Origin: Nitrospirales bacterium
GTDB taxonomy: Bacteria; Nitrospirota; Nitrospiria; Nitrospirales; UBA8639
Assembly (NCBI GenBank): GCA_021604005.1
Contig: BQIV01000018.1
Span: 29,344-93,343 of the forward strand
DNA length: 64,000 nt
Direction of reading: 5' to 3'
Shown here: in pieces, positions 28,722-36,020 of the stretch
Layout: each line of letters opens with the position of its first letter
Numbering within the stretch: position 1 is the stretch's first letter
Translations under genes and position numbers: made by a program
The notes under the pieces: model-generated
The model's input: only the letters and a program-made list of their open reading frames with translations
Told to the model about the DNA's origin: nothing
Database searches by the model: none

Positions 28722-29450
28722 TCACGGAGATTTATATGGGAACACTTTGCAGAACTTCTGCATAGGACACAATAAACAGTACGGTTTTCTGGCCGTACAG
28801 ACCATCGCACCAAAATCCATTAACGCCTGATTGAAGTCATAGCCTTTACCTTTGGGAATAGAGGCTTCGGAAATGGCCCATAATTTTGTCTTTTGCGTCT
28901 TGGGGTCCCCTTCCCCGACAAACACGCGATGCAGCACTCGCATGACATTCGTATCGAGAATCGCAGCATCTTCCTGAAATGCGAATGAACGCACGGCTCC
29001 TGCTGTGTACCGCCCAATCCCTTTCAAGGATAACAATTCATCTGGATCTTTCGGGATTTCTCCCCCGTAGCGCGCCATTGATTCACAAGCAATACTATGC
29101 AAGCGGTAGGGACGAATATTGTACCCTAACGGAGACCATGTCTCTCGTACCTGCTGAGGTTGGGCGGCAGCAAGATCTGCAACGGTTGGATATTTTTGTA
29201 AAAATTCATGATATTTGGGAACCACCCGGTCGACTTGAGTTTGCTGAAGCATCACCTCCGAAACAAGAATTTTATACGGATCATTGGTTCGCCGCCATGG
29301 AAGATCACGGCCAAACTCGTCGTACCACTTCAATAATTGTATTTGAAATTTCCGCTTGATTCGCGGGTCTAAAAGAGGAGAAGCTTTTGTCTGTGACGGC
29401 TTTTTCTTTGGAGAAGAACGTGTGGTAGGTAATCGATCAGATCGAGCCAT
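28722..29450 (-). CDS. mutY: A/G-specific adenine glycosylase MutY (short form)
   Basis: 242 residues. The catalytic Glu is in SEVMLQQTQV, the helix-hairpin-helix is LKGIGRYTAGAV and the catalytic Asp is in ILDTNVMRVL. The [4Fe-4S] cluster has CX6CX2CX5C (CTARKPYCLLCPMQKFC). The N-terminal 30 residues are Lys/Pro/Ser-rich. The protein stops six residues after the cluster and so lacks the C-terminal NUDIX-like domain that recognises 8-oxoG in E. coli MutY. A separate mutT follows at once. Confidence 0.9.
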   Translation of the reverse strand: MARSDRLPTTRSSPKKKPSQTKASPLLDPRIKRKFQIQLLKWYDEFGRDLPWRRTNDPYKILVSEVMLQQTQVDRVVPKYHEFLQKYPTVADLAAAQPQQVRETWSPLGYNIRPYRLHSIACESMARYGGEIPKDPDELLSLKGIGRYTAGAVRSFAFQEDAAILDTNVMRVLHRVFVGEGDPKTQKTKLWAISEASIPKGKGYDFNQALMDFGAMVCTARKPYCLLCPMQKFCKVFPYKSP

Positions 29451-29532
29451 AATACAGCAGGATTGTATGGAGGACCTTCGTAGAATGCAAGATCATCCGT
29501 TATAACAGAAGAGAATCGTGTTGTCTGACCGA

Positions 29533-29964
29533 CTAGACAAAACGGGCCCGCTCGTTTTCAGCAGGAAGCCGACAACGTTCGCGCTTCCCCATCCACCGAT
29601 ATCGCCGGCGGCCGATAAATTGATAGACTACATCTCGAATGGTTCGTGGTATGAGTATGCAGACATAGAGAGCAGGCCACAGACCTGACAGTTCTTTCGC
29701 GACCCTGAGGGATGCCGTGGACTTCGTAAAGACCTGCCCATTTTCCAGATAGAGAAGGGTTGCGAAATCTTGCGTATCAAAATTATGAATTCGTAAAATC
29801 TGTTGTGCCGGTTCAGACTGTAGCGTTCCAAACATAAACTTTTTCTGCGGATCACGTTTCATGACAAAGTCTACCGTGGCATTGCAAAAATTACAGACTC
29901 CATCAAAGAGAATGACACGCTGATAGTTGTCAAGAGGATGGTTTGAGCTTTTTACTTCGTCCAT
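29533..29964 (-). CDS. DCC-family thiol-disulfide oxidoreductase-like protein (YuxK type)
   Basis: About 143 residues from the ATG at 29964, preceded by GAG at a suitable distance; longer frames run into the divergent gene's promoter. The signature ILFDGVCNFCNATVDFVMKRD carries the DxxCxxC motif of the DCC family. TLQSEPAQ and TASLRVAKELSGLWP follow, then a hydrophobic stretch and a basic C-terminus. Members are predicted thiol-disulfide oxidoreductases; the substrate is unknown. Divergent from a secreted protein gene. Confidence 0.82.
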   Translation of the reverse strand: MDEVKSSNHPLDNYQRVILFDGVCNFCNATVDFVMKRDPQKKFMFGTLQSEPAQQILRIHNFDTQDFATLLYLENGQVFTKSTASLRVAKELSGLWPALYVCILIPRTIRDVVYQFIGRRRYRWMGKRERCRLPAENERARFV

Positions 29965-30130
29965 GATAGATCTCAGCAGGGCTTCTTTCGAGCCCGCAGC
30001 CATATCAACAACCGGCTCGGGCACATGGTGTTTTCTGCCATACAGAAGTCTACAGTTTACCAGTTTTGAAATATTTTGGCTTGAGCTATCATATGATATT
30101 CGCCACATAGAATTTTCAGGGAAACGTGCC

Positions 30131-30811
30131 ATGAAAATTTTTATTCATACTCTTCAGATCATCAGCTTTCTCATTTTGTTGAACTTGGGAGGAATGTGCT
30201 CCCAAGGTTTTGCAATGGAATTTACAGGGATTGGCCGCCTCCTTCAAGTTCCAGAAGCCTCGATAGAACAGTTGATTACTCCCCCGACTCGACCTCTCAT
30301 AACCGCATCGGCATTGGATCGATATTTGACCGAATTAGAAGGAACTCTTCCCAATTGGGAAGCCTTACATGATCGCCCGGAAGATGAACATGGGACACGG
30401 ATATTCCAATTTAATCGAACGCGCGACGGCGTACGAAATGGGCATCCACTCCTTCAACAACACATCGCTTTTTTGTGGAGCGGGCTTTTACGACAGTACG
30501 ATGAGCACCACCAAGGGTTTCGCATTGCCGTCGGACCGATACTTACACATACGGCGTGGGGGATCGTGCGATTTAAGCCCGTCAACATACCGCCTGAAAC
30601 AATCGCCATTCCCTCAAGCAAGCTTCTGGAGGAATTACGAGTACGAGTCTCTCACGATGAAGAAATTGAAGTGATTATTGTATATACAGGGTTTCTGATT
30701 TCCCAGGAATCAGTGATGTACGCATTCTCCCATGATAACCCAGACCTTGGCATGATTCTACCGTTCGTTCACATTGACGGCGTCCACTACATAGTGAAAG
30801 ACAGCCCGTAA
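30131..30811 (+). CDS. secreted hypothetical protein, 226 residues
   Basis: The ATG at 30131 has an AGGGAAA site; the longer open frame back to 29927 lies over the DCC gene and is not coding. A signal peptide (IISFLILLNLGGMCSQGFA) is followed by a soluble domain with ELEGTLPNWEALHDRPEDE and a beta-rich second half (GPILTHTAWGIVRFKPVNIP). No family recognised. The gene stands alone between a divergent DCC gene and a 550-bp gene-free stretch. Confidence 0.6.
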   Translation: MKIFIHTLQIISFLILLNLGGMCSQGFAMEFTGIGRLLQVPEASIEQLITPPTRPLITASALDRYLTELEGTLPNWEALHDRPEDEHGTRIFQFNRTRDGVRNGHPLLQQHIAFLWSGLLRQYDEHHQGFRIAVGPILTHTAWGIVRFKPVNIPPETIAIPSSKLLEELRVRVSHDEEIEVIIVYTGFLISQESVMYAFSHDNPDLGMILPFVHIDGVHYIVKDSP

Positions 30812-31365
30812 ATTATGTAGGCAACATTGTGTGTAGTACGATCAAACATCTTCAACTCACCTCTTACTAGACAATTTGAGAAGAATTCGGCTAACCTTGA
30901 TACGTGTCACCCGGAATCAGAATTCCTCTGGTATTGACAGCGACAGTATCAAGAAAAAACCCAGTTTTCATTTTATTAACCGAACATGATTCCTGAATGT
31001 GTGATTCGAACAATTCATTCTTCCCCAACACCAACAATGTTATTTTTTCAGAATTACCCATTTATCATTGATGGTTCAAGTCTCAGAGCATGTCCTATAA
31101 TTCCTTTCCATAATTCATACCCGATGTAATATCGACGTATCTTTCACTTTCGATCCTGAATGTGCGGGCAGGTCCAAGAGTTACCGTTCCTTTCTTAGAT
31201 TACCTCTAAGATAAAAGGGAGCTTGACTTTCATTTTCCACTACCTCCCCACCCCTACTCAATCTTCATACGATTTTCTATTCCATAGTTTTTTTGTTCTG
31301 CAAACCATTTCCACGGGTCCGTCCAAAATTCTTTGGATGGACTTTTATTCCAAAAGGAGGACCCT
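30812..31365. other. gene-free leader region with a hairpin before the methyltransferase
   Basis: About 550 bp, AT-rich, without a convincing gene. An inverted repeat CTTAGA-TTACC-TCTAAG (31194-31210), extended by CCTTT on the left and AAAGG on the right, lies about 150 nt before the methyltransferase start. A TTGACT follows soon after it (31222-31227). The hairpin could be a leader structure or an operator; neither is shown. Confidence 0.35.
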
Positions 31366-32328
31366 ATGTCTACTATTTCTGCAAGCCTGCTCAGCCATTC
31401 AATTTCCTCAACCAGTTCCACCACACCAACAGATGCCACATTTCGTTCCCTGTGTCTGTATATCTCCAAGTTGGTCAGTAAAGGCGGGCCTACGCTCTCG
31501 GACTATGACGACTTGAAGTCCGCATTGGATACTCTTGCTCAGGCACGAAAGTCACAGTCCGTAACTCAAGACCAGTTACAACAAATCCTTGACGCGTTTG
31601 GAGAATCACTTTCCCTTGAAACCATTCAAGGCATGGGATATCTGAAACCCCATGGATATGCAGGAGATTTTGAGATTATTGATAAAATCTACAGAAATCA
31701 CCTTTCGCCAATCCCAGCCCTTCAGAATTGGGATCGCTTCGTTCACCATCAGCCGGCGTTTAAGGCGGTGAAAAACAGATTGTCGTATTTTTTAGAACAA
31801 ATGTGGGATCTGAAGCTCGCCTACCCACAAGGCGCCTCAGTCTTAAACCTGGCGAGTGGTCCTGGACGAGATATGCTTGAATCGTTTCGAGTGATCGGAA
31901 AATCAAAAATCCATATTGATTGCATCGAACAGGATGCGACAGCCATTCACTATGCCCAGGCTCTGTGTTATGAGCACCTTGAACATATTTCGTTTATTCA
32001 CCGAAATGTATGCCGATTTGCTCCAAAGAAACAGTACAATCTCATTTGGTCCGGGGGGCTATTTGATTACTTCAATGACAAATTGTTTAAACGAATGATC
32101 ACGCGTTTTCTTGGTGCATTAACAAAAAACGGAAAACTGGTGATTGGTAATTTCTCTGAGAACAATCCAACGCAAAGTTATATGGATTTCTTTGAGTGGG
32201 TCCTGTTTCATCGGAGCCGGGAAACGCTTGCGCAACTAGCACAAGAATGTGGCGTTTCACCTCAAAATTTTTGGATTGAACAGGAACCAGAGGGTGTGAA
32301 CTTGTTTCTGCACATTGTGAATGCCTAG
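31366..32328 (+). CDS. class I SAM methyltransferase, PhcB-like
   Basis: 320 residues from the ATG at 31366, which has a perfect AAGGAGG site. The N-terminal 110 residues are helical and Ser/Thr-rich. The segment YLKPHGYAGDFEIIDKIY is typical of PhcB-like proteins, which make 3-hydroxy fatty acid methyl ester signals. The SAM-binding loop is VLNLASGPGRDMLE, and IDCIEQDATAI and YNLIWSGGLFDYF supply the later motifs. The methyl acceptor is not known here, and no PhcQ/PhcR-type sensor adjoins. Two sensor-kinase genes follow after a 1.3-kb gap, on the other strand. Confidence 0.72.
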   Translation: MSTISASLLSHSISSTSSTTPTDATFRSLCLYISKLVSKGGPTLSDYDDLKSALDTLAQARKSQSVTQDQLQQILDAFGESLSLETIQGMGYLKPHGYAGDFEIIDKIYRNHLSPIPALQNWDRFVHHQPAFKAVKNRLSYFLEQMWDLKLAYPQGASVLNLASGPGRDMLESFRVIGKSKIHIDCIEQDATAIHYAQALCYEHLEHISFIHRNVCRFAPKKQYNLIWSGGLFDYFNDKLFKRMITRFLGALTKNGKLVIGNFSENNPTQSYMDFFEWVLFHRSRETLAQLAQECGVSPQNFWIEQEPEGVNLFLHIVNA

Positions 32329-32522
32329 CCAAATTTGTCAATCCCCCCCTAAAGGCGTTAGGCTTACCCTCTTGTAATTCCGGCACCTGCACGTTTCAGA
32401 CATACATGCAGGACACAGGACATTTAAGTTTGCCAGGTGTCTGTACCATATTAATGAGAGTCCAAAATTATAGTGTGACCTTCTTATTCCCGGAGGGAGT
32501 GACGTGCCAGCACATGATGTAA

Positions 32523-32556
32523 GACTCAAAGAACCGTCTTCATAATACTTTGAGTC
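32523..32556. repeat. perfect 9-bp inverted repeat
   Basis: GACTCAAAG (32523-32531) and CTTTGAGTC (32548-32556) are exact reverse complements with a 16-nt loop. It may be an end of a decayed insertion element or a transcript hairpin. Confidence 0.5.
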
Positions 32557-32647
32557 CGTACAGATGCGAACACTATGACATAGGTATACGAGTGTTTCCG
32601 TGTATCGGCTATCTGGACGTTACCTTTCTAACGGCTAATGGTCCATT

Positions 32648-32680
32648 CCCGTGTCCTCTCATTTTGAGAGAGGGCACGGG
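32648..32680. repeat. 13-bp hairpin with a G-U wobble
   Basis: CCCGTGTCCTCTC (32648-32660) pairs with GAGAGGGCACGGG (32668-32680) around a 7-nt loop. The only non-Watson-Crick pair is a G-U wobble when read as RNA. No T-run follows, so a simple terminator is unlikely. Confidence 0.6.
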
Positions 32681-32705
32681 CACCGTACATAGCATGCTCT
32701 GATTG

Positions 32706-32816
32706 GCTATAGCCGTTTCAGTTATGCCGAATCTACAGGTCACCCCATTGAATACTGATTGACCCTTCGTTATTGAACCGTCAATCGTCTGCAAGTCATC
32801 CAGGCGGGCATAACCT
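32706..32816. repeat. dispersed repeat family 2, copy A
   Basis: The left part is AGCCGTTTCAGTTATGCCG plus AATCTACAGGTC. The right part is TCAATCG, then CTGCAAGTCATCCAGGCG and GCATAACCT. Both parts recur at 63762-63861 with few differences. The middle differs, and copy A is about 11 bp longer. No coding capacity. Function unknown. Confidence 0.75.
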
Positions 32817-33059
32817 TCCTTATGTTCACGGTGTATCGCGCGGGGTTCGTTGATCGACCTCAGCTGGAACGTAGTTGGATTCGCTATAGTGGTCGGTATG
32901 ATCGGCGTTGCCAAGAATTTCCACTGGTATAGTTTTTTAACTTTTCATGAAGACCTATTCATCTGGGAAGTCGTGGTGTCAGAAGAGCTTTTCCTCAAGA
33001 ACATTACTCATTCCCATTCCCTTATTCATCGTATGCATTTCTTATGGTCCTAGGTTTTT

Positions 33060-33240
33060 GTTCTCTGCCGGGGTTCGCCCCGGCGGCCGAGTGCATTGTT
33101 TGTCGCATCCCGAAGGGTGCACCCTTTGTTGTGAAGGCAAAAGGACCCAAAACCATGAACGCCCAGGCCAGGCTCATCGGATGAGCTCAACCCCGGTTGG
33201 TGGGGCGGGCAAACTCGCTGCGCTCAAACAAGTCCGCCCA
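33060..33240. repeat. GC-rich hairpin element
   Basis: Begins with GCCGGGG-TTCG-CCCCGGC (33067-33084), a 7-bp stem closed by a TTCG tetraloop. A perfect 14-bp palindrome AAGGGTGCACCCTT follows (33113-33126), and a GGGCGGGC/GTCCGCCC pair encloses the right part (near 33203-33240). The segment is far richer in G+C than its surroundings. I recall similar tetraloop-headed GC-rich elements in other bacterial genomes, but cannot confirm a match. A 99-codon frame running through it is an artefact of composition. Confidence 0.55.
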
Positions 33241-33605
33241 GTATGAGAGGCGTTCACTCAACGGACTCTAGCGAAACCTCATCCTTTCTCACGGAATGCA
33301 TATGCCTGGTCGAACGCAAGAACACACGTCAACCGTATGAAAGAGTCGTGGCACGGCTAGATCCTAAAGGCGTCAGAGCAAAGGTACTGAGAAAAAGTTA
33401 AAAGGCAATAGTAGGAATGTTGTCGCGCACGAGAGGGAAGCTCTCTATTACTTTTGGTTTTTCAGTGAAATCACGCAATTCAGAACGAAGACGTCTCTAA
33501 GCTGACGCGGCATGCATCAGGATATAGAGAAAATATTTGGCCGTAGACAATTGGGGGACCCGAGATCGCGCAAAATACCGTGAGGAGGAAATGCGAGCAA
33601 AGACC

Positions 33606-35903
33606 CTACGAAGACAATACTGAATGGATAACCGTACTCACTTCATGTAATCGAAAGGGCTTCGAGATTCTTCCATGAAAACCATATTCTTGAAAATTCG
33701 CCAGCACAGGGTCGTTGGAATACCCACTTACGACAATTGCCTTCACGAGTGGAGAGATTTTGAGTAACTTTTGAATGACGATCCGGCCTCCCATCTCTCC
33801 AGGAATTGTCAGATCAAGAATCACGGCATCGAATGGATGTCCTTGCTCTTGAGCTTGCGAAAACGCGGCAAGAGCTTCTTCCCCATTTGTAGCTGTTTCC
33901 TGTGAGTAACCACAAACCTCCAGCATTTCACTCAAAACCTTTCGAATCGGCTCATCATCATCCATGATGAGAACCTTTCCGTGCCCAGTACGTATCTGAG
34001 TAGATGCTGTGTGCATTGAAACTTGACTTTCACGTGATGCGGGTAAGAATATCGTAAATGTTGTCCCAATGCCAATTTCTGAATCTACCATCACGCGTCC
34101 TCCATGATTACTCATGATGGAATAGGAGGTTGCCAATCCTAAACCATGTCCGTTGGGCTTGGTTGTGAAATACGGATCGAAAATGTTACTCAAATGCTCT
34201 TTCTGAATTCCAACCCCTTGGTCCATAAACGAGACTTTGACCCACCGGCCAACAGAGAGATGACCTCGCGTGCGACTACTTTCACTTTCAATCGTCATAT
34301 TTTGACCGAATACCGTGAGCGTCCCGCCATCGGGCATGGCTTGCATGGCATTAATCACCAAGTTTTGAATGACTTGACTGATTTGCCCAACATCAACTTC
34401 GACGGTCCAGAGTTCTTTGGTAATATGAAACTCACATTTTATGTTGGACCCAGTCAAGACAAATCGAGCATTTTCCTCAACGATTTGGCTCAAGGATGCC
34501 GGTTTGCGAATGGGAGTTCCACCTTTTGCAAATGTCAACAATTGTTGGGTTAAGTCTTGCGCGCGTAATGAAGCGGATTCCGCCTCATTGAGCCGATGAA
34601 AAAGAGGGTTATCCGAGGCAATAAAAAATTTAGCTAACGAAAGTTGGCCTAAAATGGCGGTCAAAAGATTATTGAAATCATGGGCAAGCCCTCCGGCCAG
34701 TAATCCCAGAGAGTCAAGTTTACTGACTCGTAGGCGTTCGTCTTCATATTGTTTTCTAATGGTCACATCTTCCGCCATACCGGCAATTCGATAAATATTT
34801 CCTTCTGCATTGTGAATAGGATAGGCCCGATCATGTATCCAGCGGATACTGCCATCTCGTTGAAGAATTCGATATTCGATATCCAAAGTACCTTCTACTA
34901 ATTTCTGATAAAAACTACGCTCAACCTTCATCCGGTCTTCGGGATGCACGACCGCGAACCATGCTTCTGGATTACGGTATAGCTCATGAGAAGAAGAGCC
35001 CCACGATGTTTCATAAGCTGGGCTCACATAAATAAATCGTTGTGAGACGGAATCAACCAACCAAAATACGTCAGCGATCGATTCTGCCAGTTGACGAAAC
35101 CGTGCCTCACTTTCCTGGAGAGACGCCTCGGCCTGCTTCTTCTCGGTTAAGTCTCTCGTGACAATCAAAATACTTTCGACCCCACCCGACCGTCCATATT
35201 CCGGAACGAGTCGTGATTCAAAAATCCGCTCGCCTTCAGACAGTGGGAAAGAAAATTCCATCAACACCGTCGTTTTCTCATGACAAACCCGACGAATAGA
35301 CTTTTCCCACCCAAAAGCTATGGCATCAGTCAGACCCAACTCTGCAGATTTTTTTCCTAAATACCACTCTGGGACAACGTCATTGTCGGCGTCAAACCAT
35401 CGATTGAGATACAAAAATCTCCCATGAGGATCTACCCGCGCAATGATATCTGGAAGATGACTGGTGAGGGTGCGCGCTTCGCAATCCCAACGAAATAATT
35501 CATCTTCAAGACGTTTCTGATCCGTAATATTGAGCATAATTCCTTGGAGGAAAAATGAAACACCATCCGGTCCTCGGACCACTTTTCCCTCATCGCGAAA
35601 CCATAACGCATGGCCATCGTTTCCGATAATACGATATTCCGCACGGAACGGTTCATGGGTTTGAAACGAAGCTCGGTGCTCAGACCGAATGCGCTCACGA
35701 TCGTCTGGATGAATCTGCTTCATGAACTGATCGGGCATAGCGATCCACTCAGACGAATGAAAACCTAAGATCGTCTCAAGTTGTGGACCAATATAGTCAA
35801 AGACCAGTCCGTCAGCCTCTAAGATTGCCGTATAGGCAATGGCTGGAATATGTTCGACAAGTAAACGATATTGATCGTATGTATGGGTTGTAAGCTTATT
35901 CAT
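33606..35903 (-). CDS. hybrid sensor histidine kinase with three PAS domains and a receiver
   Basis: 765 residues from the ATG at 35903; in-frame upstream codons exist to 35948. Three PAS/PAC units span about residues 10-385 (IAYTAILEADGLVFDYIG, LPDIIARVDPHGRFLYLNR, IADVFWLVDSVSQRFIYVS). The kinase has the H-box GGLAHDFNNLLTAILGQL, N-box VIQNLVINAMQAMPDGG and G-boxes DQGVGI and GHGLGLATSY. A receiver follows with LIMDDDEP and the phospho-acceptor Asp in VILDLTIP. No transmembrane segment, so it is a soluble sensor. The H-box type is that of the HisKA family with HDFNN. It is downstream of a second kinase-like gene. Confidence 0.9.
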   Translation of the reverse strand: MNKLTTHTYDQYRLLVEHIPAIAYTAILEADGLVFDYIGPQLETILGFHSSEWIAMPDQFMKQIHPDDRERIRSEHRASFQTHEPFRAEYRIIGNDGHALWFRDEGKVVRGPDGVSFFLQGIMLNITDQKRLEDELFRWDCEARTLTSHLPDIIARVDPHGRFLYLNRWFDADNDVVPEWYLGKKSAELGLTDAIAFGWEKSIRRVCHEKTTVLMEFSFPLSEGERIFESRLVPEYGRSGGVESILIVTRDLTEKKQAEASLQESEARFRQLAESIADVFWLVDSVSQRFIYVSPAYETSWGSSSHELYRNPEAWFAVVHPEDRMKVERSFYQKLVEGTLDIEYRILQRDGSIRWIHDRAYPIHNAEGNIYRIAGMAEDVTIRKQYEDERLRVSKLDSLGLLAGGLAHDFNNLLTAILGQLSLAKFFIASDNPLFHRLNEAESASLRAQDLTQQLLTFAKGGTPIRKPASLSQIVEENARFVLTGSNIKCEFHITKELWTVEVDVGQISQVIQNLVINAMQAMPDGGTLTVFGQNMTIESESSRTRGHLSVGRWVKVSFMDQGVGIQKEHLSNIFDPYFTTKPNGHGLGLATSYSIMSNHGGRVMVDSEIGIGTTFTIFLPASRESQVSMHTASTQIRTGHGKVLIMDDDEPIRKVLSEMLEVCGYSQETATNGEEALAAFSQAQEQGHPFDAVILDLTIPGEMGGRIVIQKLLKISPLVKAIVVSGYSNDPVLANFQEYGFHGRISKPFRLHEVSTVIHSVLSS

Positions 35904-36020
35904 CCCGAGAGACACCCTCACACCATGCGAACAAGGACAGAAACACACATAAAATAGTTATTGACTGTGTGTACCGTTAACCCAAAGGACCGTTCCTATG
36001 CTTTAGCACATGTGACTCGG

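Larger units (their letters stand above)
32329..33605. other. 1.3-kb gene-free island of hairpins and repeats
   Basis: No credible protein gene. It holds an inverted repeat at 32523-32556, a strong hairpin at 32648-32680, a ~110-bp dispersed repeat at 32706-32816, and a GC-rich hairpin element at 33060-33240. Base composition changes sharply inside it (AT-rich flanks, GC-rich 33060-33240). It looks like an accumulation site for small mobile or structured elements between the methyltransferase and the hybrid kinase genes. Confidence 0.55.

Noticed and set aside
32329..32520. Transposase remnant on the minus strand upstream of the first inverted repeat
   Set aside because: Short frames were inspected and none showed a DDE-type or other transposase motif.
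32609..32914. 101-codon minus-strand frame across hairpin and repeat copy A
   Set aside because: Translates inverted and dispersed repeats; no initiation signal.
32947..33246. 99-codon plus-strand frame through the GC-rich element
   Set aside because: It follows the hairpin-rich repeat and has a start without a ribosome-binding site; the protein is typical of reading a repeat element.
33243..33404. 53-codon plus-strand frame after the GC-rich element
   Set aside because: Composition is plausible (ends ARLDPKGVRAKVLRKS) but there is no ribosome-binding site or known relative, so I cannot support it.
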